In this document: positions 44,031 through 52,229 of the stretch, piece after piece
Position numbering within the stretch: the first letter of the stretch is position 1
How the letters are laid out: each line of letters opens with the position of its first letter
Assembly: GCA_016719895.1 (NCBI GenBank)
Contig: JADJYG010000017.1
Coordinates: 124,001 to 188,000, forward strand
DNA from: Saprospirales bacterium
GTDB taxonomy: Bacteria > Bacteroidota > Bacteroidia > Chitinophagales > Saprospiraceae
DNA: 64,000 bases
Reading direction: 5' to 3'
The notes under the pieces: model-generated
Told to the model about the DNA's origin: nothing
Seen by the model: the letters and a program-made list of their open reading frames with translations, nothing else
The model's database searches: none
Program-made: the position numbers and the translations under genes

Positions 44031-45023
44031 GTGCGGACGCTCCTTGCCCACTGGTGTTACCTGGCGCCCGCTACCGCCCGCCTGGCATGTACCTACAGAC
44101 AGGCAGGCCTGTATTTCCGCCGGCGGGCGCTGCGCGACCTCGATTTGCCGCCGACTATACTGCCGGACCCGCTGATGCACCGGCGCTGGCGGCATTATTT
44201 TGGAGGCGCCGGTTTCCTTTGCGCGGTGTTCTGCCAACTCCGGGGTAAAAGGCTGCGCCCAGCCGAGATCCGGCGCGTATGCCTGCTGGCTGCCCTGGCC
44301 GGCTTTTTCGACGACCTGGCCGACCAGGTTTGCCAGGACGATGATTCCGGCAAGCGGTGGCGCGACAATCCCGAGCATTATGGCCGAACAGCCGATTCCA
44401 GCGGCTTTGCCCTCCACATACTGCAAAAAATATATGACAGCCTGCCGCCTGAACACCTGGAAGCATTCAAACAAAACCTCCACCGGGTTTTCAACATCGA
44501 AACCGCAGGGCGTCAACGGCAGGGCGCTCCGGTTGACCAGAGCGAACTTGGCGCCCTCACGGCTGAAAAGGGGGCCTGCTCGGTACTGCTTTTCCGCCTG
44601 TTGCTCGATCATCCGCTTGCAGACGCCGAGCGCCGGGCACTGTCGGAGCTCGGCAGCCTGATCCAACTGGCCGATGATATGTTCGACCTGTGGTTCGACC
44701 GGCTAAACGGCACGGTTACCCTCCCTACCCTGCTCCTCGAAAAAAATGACCTCAAACAACTGCAGGACCTGCTGGAACGCCAGGTATCCGGCACTGTCCG
44801 GGCGTTCCGGCAACTGCCCGTCGGCGTTTACCGCCGGGAAAGCACCCTGCGGACGGTTCATTTTCTGGTCAGTATTTCACGGGTTTGTCTGCGCCACTAC
44901 CACAGGTTGCAAAAAAAGCGCGGAACTTTGCCCCTCGACAACCGCAAAGCCATGGTCGTGGATATGGCCCGGAGCGGCCACCGCGGGCAAACGGTTTGGG
45001 AAGTAATGATGAATGATGAATAA
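44031..45023 (+). CDS. Class I isoprenoid-synthase-like protein
   Basis: The 330-residue, almost all-helical protein starts with GTG. Two Asp-rich motifs are placed as in class I isoprenoid synthases: FFDDLADQ (about 92-99) and QLADDMFDLWFD (about 212-223), the second followed by GTVTLPTLLL, like the end of the trans-prenyl/phytoene-synthase site. The resemblance is to the fold, not to one enzyme, and it could be a prenyl-transferring or terpene-forming enzyme. It overlaps gmhA by 11 bp and follows the acyltransferase by 3 bp. That hints at a shared envelope or lipid-carrier role. Confidence 0.55.
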   Translation: MRTLLAHWCYLAPATARLACTYRQAGLYFRRRALRDLDLPPTILPDPLMHRRWRHYFGGAGFLCAVFCQLRGKRLRPAEIRRVCLLAALAGFFDDLADQVCQDDDSGKRWRDNPEHYGRTADSSGFALHILQKIYDSLPPEHLEAFKQNLHRVFNIETAGRQRQGAPVDQSELGALTAEKGACSVLLFRLLLDHPLADAERRALSELGSLIQLADDMFDLWFDRLNGTVTLPTLLLEKNDLKQLQDLLERQVSGTVRAFRQLPVGVYRRESTLRTVHFLVSISRVCLRHYHRLQKKRGTLPLDNRKAMVVDMARSGHRGQTVWEVMMNDE

Positions 45024-45594
45024 AATAATTGAAATATCTGTTCGCGAGAGTATTGCCGTAAAACAGGCGTTGCTGGCCGACGAAGCCCTTTTACAGAACA
45101 TTGAAAGCTTGGCACAGCACATGATTCGCAGCTTCCGGCAAGGCGGTAAGGTCTTGTTTTGCGGCAATGGCGGCAGTGCTGCCGACGCGCAGCATATCGC
45201 CGCAGAGTTGTCGGGCCGTTTTTACACCGACCGGCCGCCGCTTTTTGCCGAGGCGCTGCACGTCAACACCTCCTACCTTACGGCCGTAGCCAACGATTAC
45301 GGCTACGAACAGGTCTTTTCCCGGATGGTGCAGGCAGCAGGCCGCCCCGGCGATATCCTGGTGGCGATCAGTACCTCGGGCAATTCGGAGAGCATCCTCC
45401 GGGCAACCGCCATGGCCCACCAACAGGGCATGCTGGTGGCTGGCCTCACCGGGGCCTCCGGGGGGCGCCTGGCCAGCACGTGCGACGTATTGCTGAATGT
45501 TCCTTCCGCCGACACGCCCCGCATTCAGGAAGCCCATATCCTGATCGGTCATATCTTGTGTGCGATGGTGGAAGCAGCGTTGTTTCCAAAATAA
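45013..45594 (+). CDS. gmhA: Sedoheptulose-7-phosphate isomerase
   Basis: A 193-residue SIS-domain protein. GGKVLFCGNGGSAADAQHIA (about 43-62) is the sugar-phosphate loop and metal-binding His of GmhA; ELSGRF, ISTSGNSESIL and IQEAHILIGHILC complete the family signature. It converts sedoheptulose 7-phosphate to D-glycero-D-manno-heptose 7-phosphate, the first step of ADP-heptose synthesis for LPS core or S-layer glycans. hldE/gmhB are not in the window. The start is ATG 45013 or 45016 and overlaps the previous gene. Confidence 0.92.
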   Translation: MMNKIIEISVRESIAVKQALLADEALLQNIESLAQHMIRSFRQGGKVLFCGNGGSAADAQHIAAELSGRFYTDRPPLFAEALHVNTSYLTAVANDYGYEQVFSRMVQAAGRPGDILVAISTSGNSESILRATAMAHQQGMLVAGLTGASGGRLASTCDVLLNVPSADTPRIQEAHILIGHILCAMVEAALFPK

Positions 45595-45631
45595 TTCTGA
45601 TTCAGGCAAAGTCATTGCCCCGTTGAGAAAC

Positions 45632-45718
45632 CTCCGTGAGCCTCCTTTACCTTTGTGAGCCTCTGTGAAACAAAACCTATTCCACAGAGGCTCACAAAGG
45701 TAAAGGAGGCTCACGGAG
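45632..45718. repeat. Perfect 36-bp inverted repeat with a 15-nt loop
   Basis: The arms at 45632-45667 and 45683-45718 are exact reverse complements (left arm begins CTCCGTGAGCCTCC). The loop is AAACAAAACCTATTC. It lies 37 bp after the gmhA stop. The TACCTTTG inside the left arm matches the -7 consensus but is part of the palindrome. It may serve as a terminator or be a small mobile palindrome. Confidence 0.85.
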
Positions 45719-45738
45719 ATGAAAAAATACGCTATGAT

Positions 45739-45758
45739 CCAGCAATTCTCGGTTTGCA
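45739..45758 (-). repeat. Inverted copy of the dispersed TGCAAACCG...ATTGCTGG block
   Basis: It reads CCAGCAATTCTCGGTTTGCA, the reverse complement of the block found at 45932-45950 and 46161-46179 and, with one difference, at 14477-14496. Confidence 0.7.
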
Positions 45759-45785
45759 GATAGTTCTTATATGACAGACCGCGAA

Positions 45786-45950
45786 GAAGTGATTCTCGCT
45801 TTGCCTTTAACCACCGATCCTCTGGGGACTTGTCATGTTGGAAACAGCCACACAAGCCAAATTTTACGCTGAAATGTTGGCTTGTGTGGCTGTTTCCAAC
45901 ATGACAAGCCCCCGTTAACGTGAAGAATTGGTGCAAACCGAGAATTGCTG
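45786..45950. repeat. Second copy of the dispersed repeat, split by a MITE-like hairpin
   Basis: 45786-45812 and 45911-45950 match the two halves of 14429-14496. Between them are about 100 bp that are absent from the 14-kb copy: a perfect 31-bp inverted repeat at 45829-45859/45878-45908 (loop 18 nt), extendable to 36 bp with one mismatch (45824-45913). The arm begins CTTGTCATGTTGG and contains CAGCCACACAAGCC. No open frame is present. It looks like a non-autonomous palindromic element inserted into an older repeat, though deletion from the other copy is also possible. Confidence 0.75.
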
Positions 45951-46143
45951 ACCGCGAAGCGGTCAAATTTGAATAGCCCCGGGATTCACCCGGGGCTAAA
46001 GGGGCAAATATTTAACAACCGCGTAGCGGTTGAATTTTGGTTTAAATTGTTGATGTTCAACCGCTTCACGGTTGGTTCTTGGACCGAACACCTACCCCGA
46101 GTGAAATTCGGGGCTATTCAAATTCGACCGCCTTGCGGTCTTT
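45951..46143. repeat. Nested imperfect inverted repeats with GCGGT and CCCGGG hairpins
   Basis: 45951-45996 (starting GACCGCGAAGCGGTC, with TTTGAATAGCCCCGGG) is repeated inverted with several mismatches at 46098-46143. Inside, CAACCGCGTAGCGGTTG (about 46018-46034) and CAACCGCTTCACGGTTG (about 46059-46075) form a second inverted pair. Each block also folds on itself. It lies immediately upstream of the barrel gene at 46182. No coding features. Confidence 0.7.
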
Positions 46144-46181
46144 GTAGATTACAACTTTTTACAAACCGAGAATTGCTGGCT

Positions 46182-47054
46182 ATGATCCACCCAATCTTCC
46201 TTCACGTTATTTTGGCGCTGCTTCCGGTAGCCCTATCCGGCCAGGGCCCGCTTGACGGCTTTCTCAAGGGCAAGGGCGCGCTGGACCTGGCGCCGTCGAT
46301 TTCGTTCAACTCCGCCCGTAATTTTGCCGGCGCCGGCGGGCGGACCTTTCCCATTGCGTACAAAGGCAGCATGATCAGTTTATTCGCCGAATATGGCCTG
46401 AGCCGGCGCGTCGATTTGGTCGCTACAGCCGCCTATGTGTTCACATCCAACCGGAGCGGCCTGCAGGATGGAGGGATTTTTCTGAAATACCGGCCCCTGC
46501 GGCTGGCCCTTAACGGTGCAGGCCAAATCGACCTGCTCCTGGGTAGCGGACTCGGCTTTCCGCTCGCTAACTATGCGCCCGCCGAATCCGGGGCCCTGGG
46601 CCAAAAGGCGCTTATCCTGCCCGCCCGGATACTGGTGCAATGGCAAACCCCGCCGGGGTTCTTCTTCCTGCTCGCCGGAGGGTATAACGTCCGCTTCGAC
46701 CGGCTCCGCGAAAACGATGTTGCCGCCATCCGGAAACTGCGACCGGATTACACCCCCACGCAACCCGCCAATTTCAGCTCCCTGCTCCTGAAAGCCGGAT
46801 TCCCGACTGCCCGGTATTACCTGGATGCCTGGCTTGAATGGCAGCATACCCGCACCGGCAGCGACTTTTTGCCCGGCCAACCCGACCTGCCGCAGTCCTT
46901 CGGCGTATCGTATACCCAAGCCGGCGGCACCCTTTTTTATTCCGAGACCGGCAAAAACGGCTTTTTTATCAGCGGCGGGTACATTTTCAGCGGACGCAAC
47001 GCCAACCGCCTGCTGCGCCTGACCGCCGGCATGGTTTTTAAGTTTAGTTTATAA
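46182..47054 (+). CDS. Outer-membrane beta-barrel protein of unknown function
   Basis: The 290-residue protein starts at MIHPIFLHVILALLPVALSG. The frame is open for 79 more codons, but they are translated intergenic repeats. A signal peptide is followed by alternating amphipathic strands with aromatic ends: LFAEYGLSRRVDLVATAAYVF, GQIDLLLGSGLGFPLANY, FFFLLAGGYNVRFDRL and FFISGGYIFSG, ending in LTAGMVFKFSL, whose last residue is typical for barrels. No named family is recognised. It is a single gene ending in a bidirectional terminator shared with the M36 peptidase gene. Confidence 0.7.
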   Translation: MIHPIFLHVILALLPVALSGQGPLDGFLKGKGALDLAPSISFNSARNFAGAGGRTFPIAYKGSMISLFAEYGLSRRVDLVATAAYVFTSNRSGLQDGGIFLKYRPLRLALNGAGQIDLLLGSGLGFPLANYAPAESGALGQKALILPARILVQWQTPPGFFFLLAGGYNVRFDRLRENDVAAIRKLRPDYTPTQPANFSSLLLKAGFPTARYYLDAWLEWQHTRTGSDFLPGQPDLPQSFGVSYTQAGGTLFYSETGKNGFFISGGYIFSGRNANRLLRLTAGMVFKFSL

Positions 47055-47120
47055 CCTGACAGGTCGGAATAAAAACGGCCAGCCAAAAAGCCGGCCGTTT
47101 TTATTCCGACCTGTCAGGTT
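47053..47120. terminator. Bidirectional terminator between convergent genes
   Basis: The arms at 47053-47080 and 47093-47120 are perfect 28-bp inverted repeats (left arm begins AACCTGACAGG and contains TAAAAACGGCC) with a 12-nt loop. The two ends overlap the stop codons of the barrel gene and of the M36 peptidase gene. Runs of A and T flank the GC-rich top of the stem on both strands. Confidence 0.85.
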
Positions 47121-50100
47121 ATCGGATAGCCACTTTCTCCACCCAACTACCCGTACTGCTTTCCACCCGCAAAACATACAGGCCCGCGGGTAAATGTTGC
47201 ACATCGAAGGACAGAACCTGCCCCGCAATAACTGCGCCTACCGGCCGGCGGGCTACTATCACGCCCCCGGCGCTAACCAAAAGAACCTGAACCGGCCCCT
47301 GCAAATCTGCGGGAAAAGACAACGCCAACACATCGCCGGCCGGATTGGGTTGTATCCGTATGCCGGCTACCTGTTCCCCCGGCACGTCGACGCCAACTGC
47401 TGCGGCCTCCGTATCCATAATCACCCCGCGCTCGGGCGCCCGGTCACAAGCCTGGTCCCCCTGCGCCGAGTAGACGCAGGCTTCTACGTCGTAGTGCACC
47501 ATGTCGATCACCTGCACCTGGTCGATCCACCATCCGCCGTTTTGCACGAAGATGTTATCGTTCGACCCGAAGCGGAACTGGAACAGGATTTCCTTGCCGG
47601 CATATTCACTCAGATCGAAGTAAGACCGCACCCAGCCGCTGGAGTTGCCGGAAAAACCGCTTAGAAACGGAATAGCCAAGGTAGCATAGGGTATCTTGGC
47701 GGTATAACCCTTGCGGAATACCCGTTCGGGCGCGAGCCGCCTCCAATAGGATTCGCCGGCGATTTGCACTTCCAGGAAACCTGCATCGGCGCCAGCCTCC
47801 GTATTGAATTTGTGCCAGATGCGCAGCGTGGGTTGGGCGCCACTGACCGTCAGGGGCAGGTAATGCTGGAGCACCTGGTCTGTTTCAAGGCCGACATTGT
47901 CCGTTTTCCAGGCATTGACGCCCACTTTCACGTCGTCGCCTTGCAGGTAAAAAGTTTGGAACACATTGCTGATATTGGAAAAGGAAGACCAGCTACCGCC
48001 CGGTTCCTCCATATCATCGGTGAAATAAAGCGTGGAATACGTGGCGGCGTCCGATTGGGCGGTGTACTGCAGTACCACCACCTGCCCGGGCGCTAAGGCG
48101 CCGAGGCTCCAGCTGACCACGCCGTTAGCAAGCGTACCGCCGTGGTTGGCCGAGAGCAGACTCCAGCCGGCTGGCAGGGGGTCCGTGACCGTTACACCGG
48201 TCACGGCGTCGTCTTTGTGGTTGGTGATCTTGAGGGTAAACCCGGCCGCTTCACCGCCTTTGATGAGCGGCGTTTCGACGATCTTTTCAATTTTAAGCGC
48301 CTTGACGCAGGTCGGTATCGGGTCGAAATTTTCGACGCCGTCGGCGGGGTTGGTATTACTGCCCTGGCTGGCGAAATAACCCAGCCCGCGGCGGGCGAAC
48401 ACCTGGCTGATCAGGCAGGTATCTGCGCCGTTGTAGTTCAGGGCATCCGCGGCCAGAATGGCGTTGCGGCCGTCAATGAACCCTGGGCGGCAGGGCTGCA
48501 GTTTCATACCGTCTATCACGAGTTGGATCGCGCGGGCGTTGCCGCTGTTGAGGTTGTTCAGGTCGGCATCGAAACCGTATTTTTCCACCATAGCCCAGTA
48601 CAAATCCCAGGTGACGGCCGCCCACACTTCGCCGAGGGCGTGGGTTTCGGGGTTTTCGGCCACGTCTTCGAACGTCAGGGGGTTGACGCTCATATCGGTG
48701 GAATAAGGGAAACGCCGCTGGCCGCCGCCGTTTTTATCCTGCCGGTAGACATACGTGGCCATACCGCGGGGTTTATCGCCGGTATCGCCGGGCTGAGCCG
48801 TAAGAGCCATCGCCATAAAATCGCTCCAGCCTTCGCCCATATGCTCGTCATTGTTCAGGCAATAGACATTGGACGGGCCGCCGGTCAGCCGGTTGGAGAT
48901 GCCGTGTGTGTATTCATGGAGGATCACGCCATTGTCAAAACCCGCGTCTACGAAGTCCGGGCCGGAAGCAGTGGGTTTGACGAGCGAAATATTCAGCCCG
49001 TTGCCGGCATACTGGCGCAGGATGTCGCAGTTCGACTTGGTCAGCATCACCACCGGTATAGTCACCTGGCTGCCGTAAGCTCCCGTCAGCATTTGGATAT
49101 AAGAATCTTCATAGTTGCAGATGATGCACCCGATTGCACCGGCCTGCTGGGCGTACAAGGCCTTCTGGCTGAATGGGCACACGCCACGATCCACGATCAC
49201 TATTTTTCCCTGCACGGTATTAACAGACGGCGTGCAGCCCAGGTGCGCATCGTTGGAGCCCGAGCCGTCGTCGGCTACCACCACGTCGCCGGTAACCGGT
49301 GTTGCCGTGACCGGCGCGCCCCAGCCGGAGCTCCCCCCGGTATTGGCGGGCTGCCCTTCGTAGGCGCCCAGGATGGCATTCGGCGCATTTACTTTTACGA
49401 TGCCGCCGCGTTGGCCCCAGCGGTACATGTGCATGATGCCCGGGCCGCCGTCGGGAACCGTCATAAACGATGCGTCATCCTGCCCATCGCCGTCGATAGC
49501 CTGCGCGTACACAAAGTCGTTGTCCTGACCGCCGCGACCGTAGTTGTTGTCCTGAAAATTGCCGGCCTGCTCGTCGAACCCAAAGCGATAAGCGATGTCG
49601 TGCACCATGTTATTGGCGCAGAACAGGTTGGTTATCGAGGCGTCCAGGTTAGCGAGGGGTTCCAGGCTGGGGTTGAAGGGAAAATCGAAGGTGCGGCCCG
49701 GACCGCCGTCGGCTGATTCCTCCACCGAAGGAAAATCGTCGTTAGCGCTGTCGTCAAACGCCCAAACGTTGTTTCCGCGGGTATACGTGAATTCCGCGCC
49801 CGGGGCGCCGTCGATGTCTAGCCAACCGTACGGGGATGCGAGCAGATCGGCCGGGTCGGTCAACAGCGACCGGCTTCCGTGGTTCGGGCTTTCCACCGGC
49901 AGGGCAAATACGCGGTACGATTCGGTAGCCGCGCCTTCAGGGGTTGGATCAGGCGGCCTGATGGTCCCGAACGTATTGGGGCCGGGCAGTCCGGCAGCAC
50001 AGGCATCGTGTTGTTGCAGCCCGGCGCCGCCGTTGCAAAATACCGTGTTGTTATGCCGGCTCAGGATTTCACCGGTTTGGGCGTCGACGCAAACGGTCCA

Positions 50101-50685
50101 GTAATCGGGCGTACGGACGGGTTGAAGATCAATCTTCCAGGCAAGCCGGAGCGAGCCGTTTTCCGCCTGTTCATAGCAAATTTCCACTGGAATATCCGCC
50201 CGGGCGATGGCGCCGGCGCTGAATATCCAGTTGCGCGCATCGGTTTTTACTTTCGGAGCCGGGGCAAGCCCAACGGCAAGCCCGAGATCGGCGGCGGTAA
50301 GTTCCAGCGCTTTGGACGCTCCGAGCGAGGGCAACGTCGTGTTTACGCGTTGACGGATATAGGGCACAAAACGGTGGCCCAGGTGCAGTACGGAGCCGTC
50401 GGGGCGGACGTGCAGGCCAAACAAAGCGTTGTGCACCGGAATGCCCGCATGCTGTTGTTGTACCCAAACGTGACTGATACCATTGTGGCGCGTCTGGTAG
50501 GCATCGGTGACACGGACATCCGCGACATCCTGCCCAGACAAGTTAAACGCAGCGGGATTACGTTGGAGAAAACGCAGGGCAGTCTCCTTCGCCGGCGCCA
50601 TATCCGGCTGGGCGCTCAGGGAAAACGCCAGCCCCAAAACGGCCACTGCTACCCACCAAAGGCGTTGAAACGGGATTTGATTCAT
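47119..50685 (-). CDS. Secreted M36 (fungalysin-like) metallopeptidase with PA insert and T9SS sorting domain
   Basis: A 1188-residue protein. Signal peptide (LWWVAVAVLGLAFSLSAQ); FTP-like propeptide (about 30-210); catalytic M36 domain with HEYTHGISNRLTGG (about 590; HExxH) and NDEHMGEGWSDFMAMALT (third ligand Glu). Inside it lies a protease-associated (PA) domain (GKIVIVDRGVCPFSQKAL, about 490-510). After the protease come a DUF11-like segment (DDAVTGVTVTDPLPAGWSLL), a jelly-roll domain and a type A T9SS C-terminal domain ending YVLRVESSTGSWVEKVAIR. It probably degrades external protein at the cell surface or in the medium. It has a good promoter at 50747-50774. Confidence 0.93.
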   Translation of the reverse strand: MNQIPFQRLWWVAVAVLGLAFSLSAQPDMAPAKETALRFLQRNPAAFNLSGQDVADVRVTDAYQTRHNGISHVWVQQQHAGIPVHNALFGLHVRPDGSVLHLGHRFVPYIRQRVNTTLPSLGASKALELTAADLGLAVGLAPAPKVKTDARNWIFSAGAIARADIPVEICYEQAENGSLRLAWKIDLQPVRTPDYWTVCVDAQTGEILSRHNNTVFCNGGAGLQQHDACAAGLPGPNTFGTIRPPDPTPEGAATESYRVFALPVESPNHGSRSLLTDPADLLASPYGWLDIDGAPGAEFTYTRGNNVWAFDDSANDDFPSVEESADGGPGRTFDFPFNPSLEPLANLDASITNLFCANNMVHDIAYRFGFDEQAGNFQDNNYGRGGQDNDFVYAQAIDGDGQDDASFMTVPDGGPGIMHMYRWGQRGGIVKVNAPNAILGAYEGQPANTGGSSGWGAPVTATPVTGDVVVADDGSGSNDAHLGCTPSVNTVQGKIVIVDRGVCPFSQKALYAQQAGAIGCIICNYEDSYIQMLTGAYGSQVTIPVVMLTKSNCDILRQYAGNGLNISLVKPTASGPDFVDAGFDNGVILHEYTHGISNRLTGGPSNVYCLNNDEHMGEGWSDFMAMALTAQPGDTGDKPRGMATYVYRQDKNGGGQRRFPYSTDMSVNPLTFEDVAENPETHALGEVWAAVTWDLYWAMVEKYGFDADLNNLNSGNARAIQLVIDGMKLQPCRPGFIDGRNAILAADALNYNGADTCLISQVFARRGLGYFASQGSNTNPADGVENFDPIPTCVKALKIEKIVETPLIKGGEAAGFTLKITNHKDDAVTGVTVTDPLPAGWSLLSANHGGTLANGVVSWSLGALAPGQVVVLQYTAQSDAATYSTLYFTDDMEEPGGSWSSFSNISNVFQTFYLQGDDVKVGVNAWKTDNVGLETDQVLQHYLPLTVSGAQPTLRIWHKFNTEAGADAGFLEVQIAGESYWRRLAPERVFRKGYTAKIPYATLAIPFLSGFSGNSSGWVRSYFDLSEYAGKEILFQFRFGSNDNIFVQNGGWWIDQVQVIDMVHYDVEACVYSAQGDQACDRAPERGVIMDTEAAAVGVDVPGEQVAGIRIQPNPAGDVLALSFPADLQGPVQVLLVSAGGVIVARRPVGAVIAGQVLSFDVQHLPAGLYVLRVESSTGSWVEKVAIR

Positions 50686-50746
50686 CAGAAAACAGGAAAG
50701 ATTTGGTTAAAAAAATAAACGTTCATCCGGCTTGCCGCCAAATGTC

Positions 50747-50774
50747 CAAAGGTAGCGCAATACCCTTTTTCAAA
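50747..50774 (-). promoter_or_regulatory. Promoter of the M36 peptidase gene
   Basis: On the minus strand TTTG (50771-50774), a 16-bp gap and TACCTTTG (50747-50754) match the Bacteroidota -33/-7 pair. It lies 62 bp upstream of the start codon. Confidence 0.7.
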
Positions 50775-50895
50775 GACTACCCGTTGGGTTAAAATGTCGG
50801 GATTGGCTATTGCCCGGCAAGCCTTACTGCCCGGAGCAGTCTCCTCCGCATGAAACCTGAAACCCTCAAACCATGAAACTCAGAAACCTTTCTTT

Positions 50896-50903
50896 TACCT
50901 TTG
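50896..50903 (+). promoter_or_regulatory. -7 box of prs
   Basis: TACCTTTG lies 68 bp before the chosen prs start and downstream of an alternative in-frame ATG at 50873, which argues for the later start. Confidence 0.5.
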
Positions 50904-50971
50904 TGCAAATCTCCGACCGTTTGCCCACCCATCATCTCGAACCATCCGGCTCACCTAACTCCGGCAACCCT

Positions 50972-51898
50972 ATGCCCGAAGTAAAATTGTTTTCCGGCTC
51001 GGCCTCCGAAAAGCTGGCCGCTGACATTTCGTTCCACTACGATGCCCCCCTAGGCGACAAAACCCTGGCGCGCTTCAGCGACGGTGAAATGCAGCCCATC
51101 ATCAACGAAAGCGTGCGCGGCGCCTACGTGTTTTTCATCCAAAGCACCTGCCAGCCGCACGACAACCTCATGGAACTCCTGCTCTGGATAGACTCCGCCA
51201 GCCGGGCATCTGCCGGGTATATCACGGCGGTGATTCCGTACTTCGGCTATGCCCGTCAGGACCGGAAAGACAAACCCCGCGTGCCCATCAGCGCCAAGCT
51301 CATGGCCAATTTGCTCACCACTGCCGGCGCCAACCGGGTAATGACCATGGACCTGCATGCCGACCAGGTGCAGGGCTTTTTCGATATTCCGGTGGATCAC
51401 CTGCGCTCCGAGGCCATTTATGTGCCGTATTTGGAGCAAATGGACCTTTCTGCCGTCATTTTTGCCAGCCCCGATGTCGGCGGCGTCAAACGCGCCCGGG
51501 TGTATGCCAAACACTTCAAACGCGAACTGGTCATCTGCGATAAATACCGCACCAAGGCCAATGAAGTGGCCGCCATGACCGTCATTGGCGATGTCAGCGG
51601 CGGCGATGTGATCCTGGTGGACGACCTGGTGGATACGGCCGGCACGCTGTGCAAAGCGGCGGACGCCCTGCTGGAAAAAGGCGCCCGCTCGGTGCGCGCC
51701 ATTTGCACGCACCCGGTGCTGTCGGGCAAAGCATATGAAAATATCGAGCAGTCCAAACTCAGTGAACTCATCGTTTGCGACACGATCCCACTGCTCCGCG
51801 AATCGCCCAAGATCAAGGTGCTTCCCACCGCCAAGCTTTTTTCCCGCGCTATCCGGAATACAGTGGAGCACAAATCGATCGCCGCGTTGTTCCACTAG
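50972..51898 (+). CDS. prs: Ribose-phosphate pyrophosphokinase (PRPP synthetase)
   Basis: The 308-residue protein starts at MPEVKLFSGSASEKLA, the usual N-terminus. Conserved blocks: FSDGEMQ and YVFFIQSTCQPHDNLMELL, PYFGYARQDRKDKPRVPIS (ATP flexible loop), MDLHADQVQGFFDIPVDHL, FASPDVGGVKRA, and VILVDDLVDTAGTL, the PRPP-binding loop. It makes PRPP from ribose 5-phosphate and ATP for nucleotide, His and Trp synthesis. Single gene. Confidence 0.95.
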   Translation: MPEVKLFSGSASEKLAADISFHYDAPLGDKTLARFSDGEMQPIINESVRGAYVFFIQSTCQPHDNLMELLLWIDSASRASAGYITAVIPYFGYARQDRKDKPRVPISAKLMANLLTTAGANRVMTMDLHADQVQGFFDIPVDHLRSEAIYVPYLEQMDLSAVIFASPDVGGVKRARVYAKHFKRELVICDKYRTKANEVAAMTVIGDVSGGDVILVDDLVDTAGTLCKAADALLEKGARSVRAICTHPVLSGKAYENIEQSKLSELIVCDTIPLLRESPKIKVLPTAKLFSRAIRNTVEHKSIAALFH

Positions 51899-52029
51899 TG
51901 CCAGAATACGAAATTCGCACTTCGCCTGCCGTTTTCTAAAAAAATGCCGCCGTTCCGTAAATGCCGGTTCGGGTAAAGAAAACTGCATTTTACCTTCGTC
52001 CCAGTTTTCTCATAGTATGTTTTGATTTT

Positions 52030-52063
52030 CCTACTGCTCCCCTTCTGGCAGTAGGATTTTTTT
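52030..52063 (+). terminator. Intrinsic terminator downstream of prs
   Basis: CCTACTGC (52030-52037) and GCAGTAGG (52048-52055), 10-nt loop, then ATTTTTTT. It is 131 bp after the prs stop. A near-consensus -7 box (TACCTTCG, about 51991-51998) upstream could make a ~60-nt separate transcript. Confidence 0.7.
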
Positions 52064-52172
52064 CATCTACAGGGCCCCCGCCGCCGCCTGATTTATTCCA
52101 TCGCCCCCCCCTTCCTTTTTGTTTTGGCCCCTTTGCGTTGCCAAGACGCTTGCAATCCAACCGCTACGGTAG

Positions 52173-52200
52173 TTTGCCTGAGCAATTATTCCGACTTTTG
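52173..52200 (+). promoter_or_regulatory. Promoter of the rhodanese gene
   Basis: TTTG (52173-52176), a 16-bp gap and GACTTTTG (52193-52200), which has one mismatch to TAnnTTTG in its first base, end 29 bp before the start codon. Confidence 0.45.
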
Positions 52201-52229
52201 CAGTTGTACACGGGAAACAGGTGTTTTTC

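Noticed and set aside
45648..45655. TACCTTTG promoter box after gmhA
   Set aside because: It is part of the left arm of a perfect 36-bp palindrome, which explains the sequence without a promoter.
48142..49716. 524-codon plus-strand ORF
   Set aside because: Antisense shadow of the M36 peptidase gene, no recognisable domain.
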